Positions 1-20,744 of a DNA stretch of 64,000 nt are shown here, piece after piece. The notes beneath the pieces were generated by a model. The model made no database searches. It was not told where the DNA came from and saw only the letters and a list, made by a program, of their open reading frames with translations. Every line of letters starts with the position of its first letter. Within the stretch, counting starts at the first letter, position 1. The DNA is from Halomonas sp. MCCC 1A13316 (lineage in GTDB: Bacteria; Pseudomonadota; Gammaproteobacteria; Pseudomonadales; Halomonadaceae). The translations under genes and the position numbers were made by a program. The stretch is taken from contig NZ_CP053382.1 in assembly GCF_014931605.1 (NCBI RefSeq), positions 3,968,001-4,032,000 on the forward strand, given 5' to 3'.

Positions 1-42
1 TCAAGCGCTTGGACGCATCCGCGCGCTTGACGCCCGTCCCGT
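1..42. other. Inverted repeat downstream of rpoC
   Basis: An 8-base inverted repeat (TCAAGCGC at 1-8 and GCGCTTGA at 23-30) with a 14-base spacer lies just after the rpoC stop codon. It could be the start of the operon terminator, but no T-run is visible before the window edge, so the call is weak. Confidence 0.25.
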
Positions 43-4263
<4,221 letters not shown>

Positions 4264-4274
4264 GGAATCGGCTC

Positions 4275-8351
<4,077 letters not shown>

Positions 8352-8507
8352 CTGTATTCCCCAGCTTGTTCACCATGGGTGACCGATGCGTGGTCGGCGC
8401 CGCCCGACGGGCTTCCCCGTCAGGCGCTGACGGCAAGCTCCACAAGGGATAGCTCGCCGTCGGGATTCTGCTAGCGACGCTGTTTCAGCACGGCGCTAGT
8501 GCAACAG

Positions 8508-8542
8508 AAAAAGGCCGGCAGCGGGAAGGCCCGCCACCAGCC
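8508..8542 (-). terminator. Attenuator hairpin between rplL and rpoB
   Basis: On the minus strand a 13-bp stem (bases 8513-8542, with G.U pairs and a CCTT loop) is followed directly by TTTTTCTG. It lies in the 233-base rplL-rpoB gap. In E. coli a partial terminator in the same place lowers rpoBC transcription relative to ribosomal protein genes; the same role is inferred here. Confidence 0.7.
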
Positions 8543-8584
8543 ATGGAAGCTTACGCAGCGCGTGAAGCCATGGAAACCAAGAGC

Positions 8585-8959
8585 TTACTTGAGTTCCACG
8601 GTTGCGCCAGCTTCTTCCAGCTTCTTCTTGGCCGCTTCGGCCTCTTCCTTGGGCATGGCTTCCTTGATGGTTGCCGGAGCGCCGTCGACGGCACCTTTGG
8701 CTTCCTTCAGGCCCAGGCCGGTGAGCTCGCGAACAGCCTTGATCACGTTGACCTTCTTTTCGCCAGCGCTGGTCAGCACCAGGTCGAACTCGGTCTGCTC
8801 TTCGACAGCAGCGGCGTCACCGCCAGCGCCCGGGCCGGCCACGACGGCAGCAGCGGCAGAAACGCCGAACTTCTCTTCCATCGCTTCGATCAGCTCGACG
8901 ACTTCCATGACGGACATGTCGGCGACGGCGTTGATGATGTCTTCTTTGGTCAGTGCCAT
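8585..8959 (-). CDS. rplL: 50S ribosomal protein L7/L12
   Basis: The 124-aa stalk protein recruits translation factors as dimers bound to L10. [20 protein letters not shown] is the dimerisation domain, an Ala/Gly-rich hinge follows near residues 36-52, and the C-terminal domain carries the conserved [20 protein letters not shown] helix that binds EF-G and EF-Tu. The start at 8959 was chosen because the family begins at MALTKED; twelve extra in-frame residues upstream do not fit. It follows rplJ by 86 bases and is the last ribosomal gene before the attenuator. Confidence 0.97.
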   Translation of the reverse strand: MALTKEDIINAVADMSVMEVVELIEAMEEKFGVSAAAAVVAGPGAGGDAAAVEEQTEFDLVLTSAGEKKVNVIKAVRELTGLGLKEAKGAVDGAPATIKEAMPKEEAEAAKKKLEEAGATVELK

Positions 8960-9045
8960 TTCGGTATTCCTAACTTTGCGGGAGCCTCGGCGCACCGAGC
9001 GCTCTGTTCAGTGTTCGATTCAGGCTGCAGCAATGAGTTCGCCTA

Positions 9046-9549
9046 TCAGGCGGCCTCTTCCTGCTTCTGGTCGCGCAGAGCGGCCAGGGTACGAACCAGC
9101 TTGCCGGCGGATGCCTCCTTCATGACGGACATCAGCTTGGCGATGGCCTCGTCATAAGTCGGCAGGGTTGCCAGACGGTCAATGTCGCTTGCCGGAATCA
9201 GCTCGCCTTCGTAGGCCAGCGCCTTGACTTCGAAATTCTGGTCCTGCTTGGCAAAATCCTTGAACAGACGAGCAGCAGCGCCCGGATGATCGGTGGAAAA
9301 CGCCAGCAGAGTCGGACCAACGAAGCTCTCGTTCAGACACTCCCACTGAGTGCCGGAGAGGGCGCGGCGTGCCAGGGTGTTGCGGACAACACGCAGCTGG
9401 ACACCATTCTCGCGCGCCTGCTTACGCAGACCGGTCATCTTTTCGACCGTGACGCCACGAGAATCGGCAACTACGACGGAGAGTGCGCTCTTGGCAGCTT
9501 CACTGACCTCGGCAACGATCGCCTTCTTGCCTTCGAGTGCTAGTGGCAC
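9046..9549 (-). CDS. rplJ: 50S ribosomal protein L10
   Basis: The 167-aa protein anchors the L7/L12 dimers on 23S rRNA and represses its own operon. Typical stretches are [32 protein letters not shown] and [24 protein letters not shown] start at 9549 is preferred over the in-frame GTG at 9558: AAGGAG sits 8 bases before 9549 but only one base before 9558, and homologues start at the equivalent of PLALEGKK. The upstream RNA contains a recognisable L10 leader. Confidence 0.96.
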   Translation of the reverse strand: MPLALEGKKAIVAEVSEAAKSALSVVVADSRGVTVEKMTGLRKQARENGVQLRVVRNTLARRALSGTQWECLNESFVGPTLLAFSTDHPGAAARLFKDFAKQDQNFEVKALAYEGELIPASDIDRLATLPTYDEAIAKLMSVMKEASAGKLVRTLAALRDQKQEEAA

Positions 9550-9667
9550 AGTGATCACTCCTTCGTGCCGGAGCCGCTTTCAGCAGGCCCCGGAGGTTAC
9601 CATCTCTTCCGCCGACACAAGGTAGCGGCGGAAGTCCTGGGTGATGGTGCTCACCAGCGTTCTGGCG

Positions 9668-9745
9668 GCCACACCATCTGCGCAGGCACCCCTGGGGGGA
9701 GATTAAGCCGCCCACTCGAAAGAGTGGCGGCACCTGCGGTCTTTG
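9668..9745 (-). promoter_or_regulatory. L10 leader (autoregulatory RNA before rplJ)
   Basis: In the 273-base gap between rplA and rplJ the minus-strand RNA has CCGCAGGTGCCGCC, then CTTAATC, then TGCCTGCGCAGATGGTG. CGCAGG (9733-9738) can pair with CCTGCG (9681-9686), and the layout closely resembles the E. coli rplJ leader bound by the L10-L7/L12 complex. Boundaries are approximate. Confidence 0.65.
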
Positions 9746-9822
9746 ACGGCGCCCCTCGCGCCCTGCAGACAAGGACCCTCGGGGACCGCAAAGTTCTTGC
9801 TACGCTTCGCTCTGCGCCCGCC

Positions 9823-10515
9823 TTAGGCGAAGGCAGAGTGATCGAGGGTCACGCCCGGGCCCATGGTAGTGGACAGAGTGACCTTCTTGAAGTAGATGCC
9901 CTTGGATGTGCTCGGCTTGAGACGCTTGAGGTCGGCGACCAGTGCTTCCAGGTTGCCCCGGATGGCATCGGCATCGAAATCGACCTTGCCCAGGGTGGTA
10001 TGGATGATGCCGTTCTTGTCGGTACGAAAACGCACCTGGCCGGCCTTGGCGTTCTTGACCGCCGTGGCCACGTCCGGCGTTACGGTGCCGACCTTGGGGT
10101 TCGGCATCAGGCCGCGCGGACCGAGGATCTGGCCCAGCTGGCCGACGACGCGCATGGCATCCGGCGAAGCGATGACCACGTCGAAGTCGAGCTGGCCTTT
10201 CTTGACCTGCTCGGCCAGGTCGTCCATGCCGACGATGTCGGCACCGGCTTCCTTGGCAGCATCGGCGTTGGCACCCTGGGTGAACACGGCGACGCGCACG
10301 TCCTTGCCGGTTCCGTTGGGCATCACGGTGGCGCCACGCACCACCTGATCGGATTTACGCGGATCGACGCCAAGGTTGATGGCGACGTCCAGCGACTCCT
10401 TGAACTTGACGGTGGAGAGCTCGGCGAGCAGGGCCACGGCTTCTTCCAGGCTGTAAGCCTTGGAGGCGTCGACTTTCTCGCGAATCATCTGGGCACGTTT
10501 GGACAGCTTGGCCAT
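9823..10515 (-). CDS. rplA: 50S ribosomal protein L1
   Basis: The 230-aa protein forms the mobile L1 stalk at the E site and in relatives represses the rplKA mRNA. It begins [20 protein letters not shown] and shows the signature around [15 protein letters not shown] together with the [16 protein letters not shown] segment. Length and start agree with the family. It begins 2 bases after the rplK stop, so the two genes are very likely translationally coupled. Confidence 0.97.
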   Translation of the reverse strand: MAKLSKRAQMIREKVDASKAYSLEEAVALLAELSTVKFKESLDVAINLGVDPRKSDQVVRGATVMPNGTGKDVRVAVFTQGANADAAKEAGADIVGMDDLAEQVKKGQLDFDVVIASPDAMRVVGQLGQILGPRGLMPNPKVGTVTPDVATAVKNAKAGQVRFRTDKNGIIHTTLGKVDFDADAIRGNLEALVADLKRLKPSTSKGIYFKKVTLSTTMGPGVTLDHSAFA

Positions 10516-10517
10516 GA

Positions 10518-10949
10518 TCAGAGACCCTCCACGTTGAGGCCCATGCTACGGGCGCTACCGGCAATGGTACGCACCGCGGCGTCGAGATCGGCAGCCGTCA
10601 GATCCGGCTCCTTGGTCTTGGCGATCTCCTCGAGCTGCTCGCGGGTCACGGTACCGACCTTCTTCTTGTTCGGCTCACCGGAGCCGGACTTGATGCCAGC
10701 GGCTTTCTTCAGCAGGACGGCTGCGGGCGGCGTCTTGGTGATGAAGGTGAAGCTACGATCCGAATAGACGGTGATCACCACGGGAGTCGGCAGACCCGGC
10801 TCGATGTCCTGGGTCGCAGCGTTGAACGCCTTGCAGAACTCCATGATGTTGACGCCGTGCTGACCCAGCGCAGGGCCCACGGGGGGACTCGGGTTGGCCT
10901 TACCAGCTGCAACCTGCAGCTTGATGTAAGCCTGTACTTTCTTGGCCAT
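10518..10949 (-). CDS. rplK: 50S ribosomal protein L11
   Basis: The 143-aa protein of the GTPase-associated centre is needed for RelA activation in relatives. Seen: [20 protein letters not shown], then [20 protein letters not shown] with the conserved proline-rich linker, and the rRNA-binding C-terminal half ending [19 protein letters not shown] lies 6 bases before the ATG. The gene follows nusG by 91 bases that hold a candidate L1 operator. Confidence 0.97.
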   Translation of the reverse strand: MAKKVQAYIKLQVAAGKANPSPPVGPALGQHGVNIMEFCKAFNAATQDIEPGLPTPVVITVYSDRSFTFITKTPPAAVLLKKAAGIKSGSGEPNKKKVGTVTREQLEEIAKTKEPDLTAADLDAAVRTIAGSARSMGLNVEGL

Positions 10950-10957
10950 GATGTACT

Positions 10958-10993
10958 CCAGTTGGGTAATAGCGCCTTTCGGCTCCCCGGGTT
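10958..10993 (-). promoter_or_regulatory. Candidate L1 operator in the rplK leader
   Basis: Just before rplK the minus-strand RNA can fold as GGG-GA-GCC-GAAA-GGC-GCTATTA-CCC, a short hairpin with an asymmetric internal loop followed by CAACTGGAG. This has the shape of the L1-binding site on E. coli rplKA mRNA. Repression by L1 is inferred by analogy. Confidence 0.45.
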
Positions 10994-11040
10994 AAACGGC
11001 CACCTGAGCGACCGCACAGCAAATCATCGATTGAGAAAAA

Positions 11041-11574
11041 TCACTCTTTCTCGACCTGCGAAAACTCCAGCTCGACCGGTGTCGCCCTACCGAAGATCAG
11101 CACGCTGACCTGCAGGCGACTCTTGTCGTAGTTGACCTCTTCGACCACGCCATTGAAGTCGGCAAAGGGACCATCGACGACGCGCACGGACTGGCCCGGC
11201 TCGAACATGGTCTTGGGCCGCGGCTTGTCGGTGCCGTCCTGTACCCGACGCAGGATGGCATCGGCCTCTTTCTGGGTGATCGGCGCCGGCTTCTCCTTGG
11301 TACCACCGATGAAGCCCATGACACGCGGCGTCTCGTTGACCAAGTGCCAGGTGGCGTCGTCCATCTCCATCTCGACCAGCACGTAGCCGGGATAGAACTT
11401 GCGCTCGCTCTTGCGGCGCTTGCCGTCACGCACCTCGACGACCTCTTCGGTCGGCACCAGGATCTCGCCGAAGCTATCCTCCATGCCGTACATCTTCACA
11501 CGCTCCCTGAGAGAACGCATGACATGCTTCTCGAAGCCGGAATAGGCGTGCACGACGTACCAACGCTTGGACAT
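11041..11574 (-). CDS. nusG: Transcription termination/antitermination protein NusG
   Basis: The 177-aa protein binds the RNA polymerase clamp and couples it to Rho, to ribosomal protein S10 or to antitermination complexes. The N-terminal NGN domain starts [17 protein letters not shown] and contains [14 protein letters not shown] and GFIGG; the C-terminal KOW domain has [20 protein letters not shown] and ends [11 protein letters not shown]. It starts 8 bases after secE, the usual secE-nusG pair. Confidence 0.98.
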   Translation of the reverse strand: MSKRWYVVHAYSGFEKHVMRSLRERVKMYGMEDSFGEILVPTEEVVEVRDGKRRKSERKFYPGYVLVEMEMDDATWHLVNETPRVMGFIGGTKEKPAPITQKEADAILRRVQDGTDKPRPKTMFEPGQSVRVVDGPFADFNGVVEEVNYDKSRLQVSVLIFGRATPVELEFSQVEKE

Positions 11575-11582
11575 GAAAACTC

Positions 11583-11951
11583 CTAACCGATGACGCCGGA
11601 CATCGCCCAGCTAAGTAGGGTGTCGATCAGCCACAGCATCAGCCCTACGACCAGCACGGCAACCAGCACGATGGCGGTCGTCTGAACGGTCTCGGGTCGG
11701 GTCGGCCACACCACGCGCTGAATCTCTTTCTTGGCGTTCTTGGCCAACTCGGCGAGATCCCGCCCCTTGCCGGTTGTCAGCGCCAGGGCTCCAGCTGCTG
11801 CACAGAGCACGACGACGCCAAGCACGCGATAGAGAAGCGCCTGGTCGGCATAGTAGGTATTGCCCACCACCGCCAGCACTAGCAGCAAGACGACAACCGC
11901 CCACTTGAGCCCGTCGTGGCGCGACTCCTGCACCTCGGCGTTGTGTTTCAT
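11583..11951 (-). CDS. secE: Preprotein translocase subunit SecE
   Basis: The 122-aa inner-membrane protein stabilises SecY. Three hydrophobic spans are visible (about residues 15-33, 40-60 and 92-115), as in the longer enterobacterial form. The conserved amphipathic segment [20 protein letters not shown] precedes the last span. The start [14 protein letters not shown] at 11951 was chosen because the open frame further upstream runs through tRNA-Trp. It lies directly after that tRNA, without an intervening tuf gene. Confidence 0.95.
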   Translation of the reverse strand: MKHNAEVQESRHDGLKWAVVVLLLVLAVVGNTYYADQALLYRVLGVVVLCAAAGALALTTGKGRDLAELAKNAKKEIQRVVWPTRPETVQTTAIVLVAVLVVGLMLWLIDTLLSWAMSGVIG

Positions 11952-12019
11952 GAAAACGAGACTCCTCAGGGTGCGGCAATCGAGTATGTTCGTATGAAGA
12001 ATGCCAACCTGGGGAAGGT

Positions 12020-12095
<76 letters not shown>

Positions 12096-12209
12096 GTACC
12101 TGGTATGCAGCACCTCTTGCAGGCAAGCATGCACAACAGCGGGCGCCATGATAGCGAATGACTCGCCGACTGGCAACCCTTCCCGGCACAACATTGCCGC
12201 GAAGAAAGG

Positions 12210-12233
12210 AAAGGCGAGCCATTGCTCGCCTTT
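12210..12233. terminator. Hairpin between tRNA-Thr and tRNA-Trp
   Basis: A perfect 10-bp stem AAAGGCGAGC/GCTCGCCTTT with a 4-base loop, T-rich on both strands. It would end the tRNA-Tyr-Gly-Thr transcript just after tRNA-Thr, which implies a separate promoter for tRNA-Trp and secE somewhere in 12,096-12,209. Confidence 0.6.
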
Positions 12234-12238
12234 CGTAT

Positions 12239-12313
12239 TGGAGCTCATGGACGGATTTGAACCGTCGACCTCACCCTTACCAAGGGTGTGCTCTACCCCT
12301 GAGCTACATGAGC
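12239..12313 (-). tRNA. tRNA-Thr (GGT)
   Basis: A 75-nt tRNA with acceptor GCTCATG/CATGAGC, anticodon stem CACCC/GGGTG around loop TTGGTAA (anticodon GGT), and an encoded CCA. It is the third gene of the Tyr-Gly-Thr cluster. Confidence 0.97.
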
Positions 12314-12353
12314 GCAACCCTTCGGTACCCCTGCCTCAGCAAGCAAGAACACC

Positions 12354-12427
<74 letters not shown>

Positions 12428-12473
12428 CTAACCACTCTTTCCAACCCAGACCCAGGGCCTCGATCGGCTTATC

Positions 12474-12557
<84 letters not shown>

Positions 12558-12569
12558 AGATGGCGGCCC

Positions 12570-12597
12570 ATTCTACCGCCTGCCAAAGCCATGTCAA
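12570..12597 (-). promoter_or_regulatory. Promoter of the tRNA-Tyr-Gly-Thr cluster
   Basis: On the minus strand a perfect -35 TTGACA (12592-12597), a 16-base spacer and -10 TAGAAT (12570-12575) are followed by the GC-rich discriminator GGGCCGCC, typical of stable-RNA promoters under stringent control. The same -10 and spacer recur at both rrn promoters in this window. Confidence 0.8.
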
Positions 12598-12675
12598 GCG
12601 CTTATTTATCAGCCACTTGTCAAAAGAGCGCATCGAAAACGACTGCTCCTTGGCTTCGGAACGCGCTGCATTGTG

Positions 12676-13515
12676 TCAAAGCAGCATGGAGAATGCAAGG
12701 CCAGCCCGGATTTTTTCAAGACCGGCAGGTGCGGGCACACGCGGCGCTCCCGACATGCGGCCGGCCCGCTCAGCCGCGGTCAACGGGAAACAAGCCTCCA
12801 GGCCGCCGTAGACCATGTCGGGCCAGACGGCATGGGGAGAATGTACACCACGCGCCACGACCCGAGCATCACCGCCGGTCAACAGCATGGGCAAGGCGAC
12901 GCCTTCACGGTCGCAAACCTCGGCGTAGATTCGATTTACGGCGCTGACGGCAGCCAGATAGATGCCGTGATTAACAGCTTCGACGGTACGGCGGCCCGGC
13001 AGCAGGAGCTCCTCAGCTTCGCTATCGGGGTCGATGGCTACATTGCGCGTGCCTAGCTGGAGGCTCTCCTTCATCAAGCGCAGGCCCGGCAGTATATAAC
13101 CGCCTAGATGGCGTCCGCCGGGTAGTACGAAATCTATGGTAATGGCGCTTCCACAATCTACGGCGCAGCAGCCACCTGCCAACTGGTAGCCGGCCAGCAC
13201 GCCCAACCAGCGGTCTACGCCGAGCCGGTGAGGCTCTTCGTAACCATTTACGACCCCCAACGCTTCCGGTACCGAACGCGCCACATGGACGCTGCGCACC
13301 CGACTCTGCAATAGCGTCACTGTCTGTTCTAGTACCGCTTGTCGAGCGACACTGGAGATACGCACGGCCTCGACCACGTCCAGATCTGGGATATCCGAGC
13401 CGGGCTTCCACTCCTCACGGGTCCAGACGGCACCGCGCGAGCGAATCTCGCTGCTGTCGGCATCCTTCAACCGCCACTTGGAAAGCGTATTGCCGATGTC
13501 CAGGTCAAGGATCAT
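12676..13515 (-). CDS. coaX: Type III pantothenate kinase
   Basis: This 279-aa enzyme phosphorylates pantothenate, the first step of CoA synthesis. It is an ASKHA-fold enzyme; motifs seen are LDIGNT (phosphate 1), GVDRWLGVLAGYQ, the DCGSAITIDF region (phosphate 2) and LLTGGDA near the C-terminus. The start overlaps the birA stop by 4 bases (ATGA), the common birA-coaX pairing in pseudomonad-like bacteria. The C-terminal tail after about residue 250 is Ala/Pro-rich and poorly conserved. No other pantothenate kinase is seen here. Confidence 0.93.
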   Translation of the reverse strand: MILDLDIGNTLSKWRLKDADSSEIRSRGAVWTREEWKPGSDIPDLDVVEAVRISSVARQAVLEQTVTLLQSRVRSVHVARSVPEALGVVNGYEEPHRLGVDRWLGVLAGYQLAGGCCAVDCGSAITIDFVLPGGRHLGGYILPGLRLMKESLQLGTRNVAIDPDSEAEELLLPGRRTVEAVNHGIYLAAVSAVNRIYAEVCDREGVALPMLLTGGDARVVARGVHSPHAVWPDMVYGGLEACFPLTAAERAGRMSGAPRVPAPAGLEKIRAGLAFSMLL

Positions 13516-14495
13516 GTACGCCCACGCACGCTGATCTCCCCTCCCCCCAGGCGCTCGCGCCTCTCACCATGACGCACCCATAGATTGCCCGACTCATCCA
13601 CCGTCTCGGCCGTTGCCTCTATGCGCTGCTGTCCTCTCTGAACCTCCACCAAGCAGCCCTGGAAAGCGTGCCGCTCGTTCCATTCGTTCTGCCAGGCAGC
13701 AAAGCCAGCCGACTCGTAGCCTGCCAGTAGCGGCATCAGTTCGTCCAGCAATTCCGCGGCCAGCCGGTTTCGCGAAAGTGAGGGAACCTGATCGGCCACC
13801 GCCGCCACGCGCTGCTCGATACGCTCGCGGAAACTCGCAGGAAGATCAAAATTGATTCCCATGCCTACCACGACCTCGCAGGGCCCCGTCGTATCACCGC
13901 TGATTTCGACCAGAATACCGGCCAGCTTGCCCAGGCGCCCCTCACCATCTTCAAGCAGCACGTCATTGGGCCATTTCAGCTTGGGGACCACGCCGTGGCG
14001 TTCCAGTACTCGGGCCAGGGCCACGCCCACCGCCAGGCTAAGACCCTCCAGGGCTGTAATGCCAGACTCGAAACGCCAACCAATCGACAACATGAGAGCC
14101 CTCCCCCAGGGAGTCGACCAGACGCGCCCACGGCGGCCTCGTCCAGCGCTCTGCTGTTCCACGAGGCATACCTCGCCGTGTCCGGCGCCTTGTGCGAAAC
14201 GCTTGCGAATGAATTCGTTGCTGGACGGTAGCGTTTCTTCGACGAACAACCTGACAAGATGCTGACGCCCTTGCCGTGATAGGCCGGCCACAATCATGCC
14301 GCCATCCAGTAGCTCCAGTGGCCTGGACAGACGATAGCCCTGACCCTTGACCGCCTCGAGGGGGATGTCCATCGCCTCGAGCTTCTTCAGTTGCTTCCAG
14401 ACCGCGGTGCGGGATACACCCAGCCGTTCTCCCAATTGCTCGCCGGAGTGGAAGTCCCCGTCACTCAGCAGCCGAATGAGGTCACCAATGGTCAT
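13512..14495 (-). CDS. birA: Biotin--[acetyl-CoA-carboxylase] ligase / biotin operon repressor BirA
   Basis: At 327 aa, this is the bifunctional form with an N-terminal winged helix (residues about 1-60, FHSGEQLGERLGVSRTAVWK) and the ligase core. GRGRRGRVW is the biotinyl-AMP loop, LKWPNDVLL holds the catalytic lysine, and an SH3-like C-terminal domain follows. The start MTIGDLIRLL at 14495 gives the usual N-terminus; an ATG at 14525 (MNLFLGRAQG) is a possible alternative. Frames reaching further upstream would run through a terminator hairpin. It transfers biotin to AccB and probably represses biotin synthesis genes. Confidence 0.92.
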   Translation of the reverse strand: MTIGDLIRLLSDGDFHSGEQLGERLGVSRTAVWKQLKKLEAMDIPLEAVKGQGYRLSRPLELLDGGMIVAGLSRQGRQHLVRLFVEETLPSSNEFIRKRFAQGAGHGEVCLVEQQSAGRGRRGRVWSTPWGRALMLSIGWRFESGITALEGLSLAVGVALARVLERHGVVPKLKWPNDVLLEDGEGRLGKLAGILVEISGDTTGPCEVVVGMGINFDLPASFRERIEQRVAAVADQVPSLSRNRLAAELLDELMPLLAGYESAGFAAWQNEWNERHAFQGCLVEVQRGQQRIEATAETVDESGNLWVRHGERRERLGGGEISVRGRT

Positions 14496-14571
14496 GCCCT
14501 GTGCCCTACCCAGGAAAAGATTCATTCTAGCGAACTGCCGCTTCCGCGGAAACGCATTGATCGGATAAAGA

Positions 14572-14603
14572 AAAACCCCGAGCACTGTCGTACTCGGGGT
14601 TTT
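14572..14603. terminator. Terminator between rrn operon and birA
   Basis: Stem AAAACCCCGAG (14572-14582) pairs with CTCGGGGTTTT (14593-14603) around a 10-base loop, T-rich on both strands. It is the second of two hairpins separating the rrn transcript from birA. Confidence 0.75.
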
Positions 14604-14667
14604 GGGATAGATGCCTGACGACCCGGGCGGCGCTCCGCGATTCTCCATGGGAGGCCCCTAAACGACG

Positions 14668-14695
14668 AAACCCAGCCTCTTTCGAAGCTGGGTTT
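14668..14695. terminator. rrn operon terminator after 5S rRNA
   Basis: Stem AAACCCAGC (14668-14676) and GCTGGGTTT (14687-14695) begins about 10 bases beyond the 5S 3' end. It is the likely primary rrn terminator. Confidence 0.8.
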
Positions 14696-14705
14696 CTGAA
14701 GAGAT

Positions 14706-14822
14706 GCCTGACGATGACCTACTCTCGCATGGGGAGACCCCACACTACCATCGGCGCTGAGCGGTTTCACTGCTGAGTTCGGCATGGGATCAGGTGGTTC
14801 CCACTCGCTATGGTCGTCAGGC
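14706..14822 (-). rRNA. 5S ribosomal RNA
   Basis: About 117-119 nt. The terminal helix pairs GCCTGACGA near 14822 with TCGTCAGGC near 14706, and the conserved internal segments CCATGCCGAACTCAG and GGTAGTGTGGGG are present. Ends are accurate to a few bases. Confidence 0.95.
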
Positions 14823-14923
14823 GAAAACGGTTGGAATCATGCTGAGCGATACGTCTCGCCGGGGCGTGCCCGGGCGTATCCGTCAATTTTCGTGCGCAAT
14901 GCGCAGACCCCTTGGGGTTATAT

Positions 14924-17808
<2,885 letters not shown>

Positions 17809-17914
17809 ATATAACCCGAAAGGGTCTGGTCCGCGATTACGTACGACAATTGCCGGATACGCTTGAGACGTATCTCGCATTTCTCCTTGCGGAGAAATTG
17901 TCAGCATGATTCAC

Positions 17915-17927
17915 ATTGTTAAAGAGC
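17915..17927 (-). promoter_or_regulatory. boxA in the 16S-23S spacer
   Basis: GCTCTTTAACAAT on the minus strand matches the rrn antitermination boxA bound by NusB-S10, placed upstream of 23S as in E. coli. Confidence 0.75.
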
Positions 17928-18019
17928 AGACTGTCAATCGACAGTCATAAACCCGACATCGCAAGGCGCGACGCTGGCTTATGACTGCAGATCCGATCAG
18001 GGTAGACTGTGGAGAAGTG

Positions 18020-18095
18020 TGGTGGAGCCAAGCGGGATCGAACCGCTGACCTCCTGCGTGCAAGGCAGGCGCTCTCCCAGCTGAGCTATGGCCCC
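18020..18095 (-). tRNA. tRNA-Ala (TGC)
   Basis: A 76-nt tRNA in the rrn spacer: acceptor GGGGCCA/TGGCTCC, anticodon loop TTGCACG (anticodon TGC), T-loop TTCGATC and an encoded CCA. It is the last tRNA before 23S. Confidence 0.97.
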
Positions 18096-18101
18096 GAAAG
18101 T

Positions 18102-18181
18102 AATTTGTGTGAGACAAGGCGAAAGACGACGACGTATAGCCTGCTATACGAGGAGTCTTTCAACGACGTATCACGCAAATT
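18102..18181. repeat. Palindromic element in the rrn spacer
   Basis: An 80-base imperfect palindrome: outer arms AATTTGTGTGA (18102-18112) and TCACGCAAATT (18171-18181), inner arms GAAAGAC (18121-18127)/GTCTTTC (18155-18161) and GTATAGC (18134-18140)/GCTATAC (18143-18149). It looks like a REP-type interspersed element inserted in the spacer; no second copy was noticed in this window. Confidence 0.6.
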
Positions 18182-18278
18182 TGGTGGGTCTGGGCAGATT
18201 TGAAATAAACCCGGCGACCTCACCCTTCTCCTTACAGCACTTGCGGGGGTGCGCTCTCACCAACTGAGCGACAGACCC
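18182..18278 (-). pseudogene. Decayed second tRNA-Ile in the rrn spacer
   Basis: A 97-nt tRNA-like sequence. The 7-bp acceptor helix (GGGTCTG/CAGACCC), encoded CCA, D-stem GCTC/GAGC and anticodon stem CACCC/GGGTG match the intact tRNA-Ile next to it. The anticodon loop is 21 bases instead of 7 and lacks a placed GAT, and the 5' side of the T-stem is replaced by a longer unpaired stretch, so no functional tRNA can form without processing. It lies 16 bases downstream of tRNA-Ile in the transcript. Confidence 0.8.
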
Positions 18279-18294
18279 GGCCGAAGCTCGAGAA

Positions 18295-18371
<77 letters not shown>

Positions 18372-18465
18372 ATTGGTCGCGCTGGGTCCATACCCAAACA
18401 GTCTTTGCTCTGGTCGATCAGGTAATTCATTGTGAGCACTTGCCGCGAGGCGGCGATACGTCGTT

Positions 18466-20005
<1,540 letters not shown>

Positions 20006-20183
20006 CAAATCATTGCGGTTCTTACTCATCCCTTTCCGAAGAAACGGACAAAAGCGAACCAAACTTGGCTCAAGGTCAAAGCTTCTCAAAAAGACCCGAA
20101 GGTCTTCGACGAGTCGCTTGCCTCGATAGGGTGTGACTTCTCACCCACCTCGTCGACAAGCGCCCACATGAATTACCTGATCG

Positions 20184-20196
20184 ATTGTTAAAGAGC
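20184..20196 (-). promoter_or_regulatory. boxA in the 16S leader
   Basis: GCTCTTTAACAAT on the minus strand, about 180 bases before mature 16S, the usual rrn antitermination site. Confidence 0.75.
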
Positions 20197-20301
20197 GGCT
20201 CCCACTCGCTTCAATCACTGCCTGAAGCGCGGAGCGTCTCGCTTGCTGTCGTGGCAACTGACTCTGTCAGCGGCCTCGCCAGCGCCCTGCGAGGAAGGCG
20301 T

Positions 20302-20329
20302 ATTCTACCGATTCGGCGGAGTCTGTCAA
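20302..20329 (-). promoter_or_regulatory. rrn promoter P2
   Basis: TTGACA (20324-20329), a 16-base spacer and TAGAAT (20302-20307), with a GC-containing discriminator. It lies about 100 bases upstream of boxA and 125 bases downstream of P1. Confidence 0.8.
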
Positions 20330-20426
20330 CTCCCTTCGAGGCCGTCACCGTAGCGAACCTGGCGTCGAAGACCGGCGTCGCCGGTTTCCGTGAGAGCCCT
20401 CGGCGGGCCTCTCTCGAGTGGGGCGC

Positions 20427-20454
20427 ATTCTACCGAATCCACCGTGAGCGTCAA
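20427..20454 (-). promoter_or_regulatory. rrn promoter P1
   Basis: TTGACG (20449-20454), a 16-base spacer and TAGAAT (20427-20432), followed by GCGCCCC as discriminator. An A/T run (CAAAATTAC) just upstream of the -35 may act as an UP element. Confidence 0.75.
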
Positions 20455-20650
20455 GCAGTAATTTTGCGAAGCGAGCCGAAAAATCCAAAGCGCGACAGCC
20501 ACTTACCACTCTTCCCACCGCTGACAACGTTGCCCGTTGCCGGCAGCGGATGCGTACTTTACGGTTTTCACCGCGACCCTGCAAGGGCTGCCTGTAAAAA
20601 AGTTTCAGAATGACGGCAGGGGCATGAAGAAGCAATGACGGGCAAGCTAT

Positions 20651-20680
20651 CCACAGGCGGTGCGGAACGACCGCCTGTGG
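20651..20680. repeat. Hairpin between rrn promoters and pssA
   Basis: A perfect 11-bp stem CCACAGGCGGT/ACCGCCTGTGG with an 8-base loop and no T-run. The rest of 20,455-20,744 holds no gene that I can support. The hairpin may be a secondary terminator or a REP-type sequence. Confidence 0.4.
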
Positions 20681-20706
20681 ACGGATCGGCGATGCCGCCA
20701 GTGACG

Positions 20707-20733
20707 ACAACGCCCGCTCATGGCGGGCGTTGT
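20707..20733. terminator. pssA terminator
   Basis: Stem ACAACGCCCGC/GCGGGCGTTGT, 11 bp, begins 12 bases after the pssA stop codon on the minus strand. The T-tract is weak. Confidence 0.6.
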
Positions 20734-20744
20734 ATGAGGAGTAC

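Noticed and set aside
14496..14648. N-terminal extension of birA
   Set aside because: The extension includes the rrn terminator hairpin and does not match BirA.
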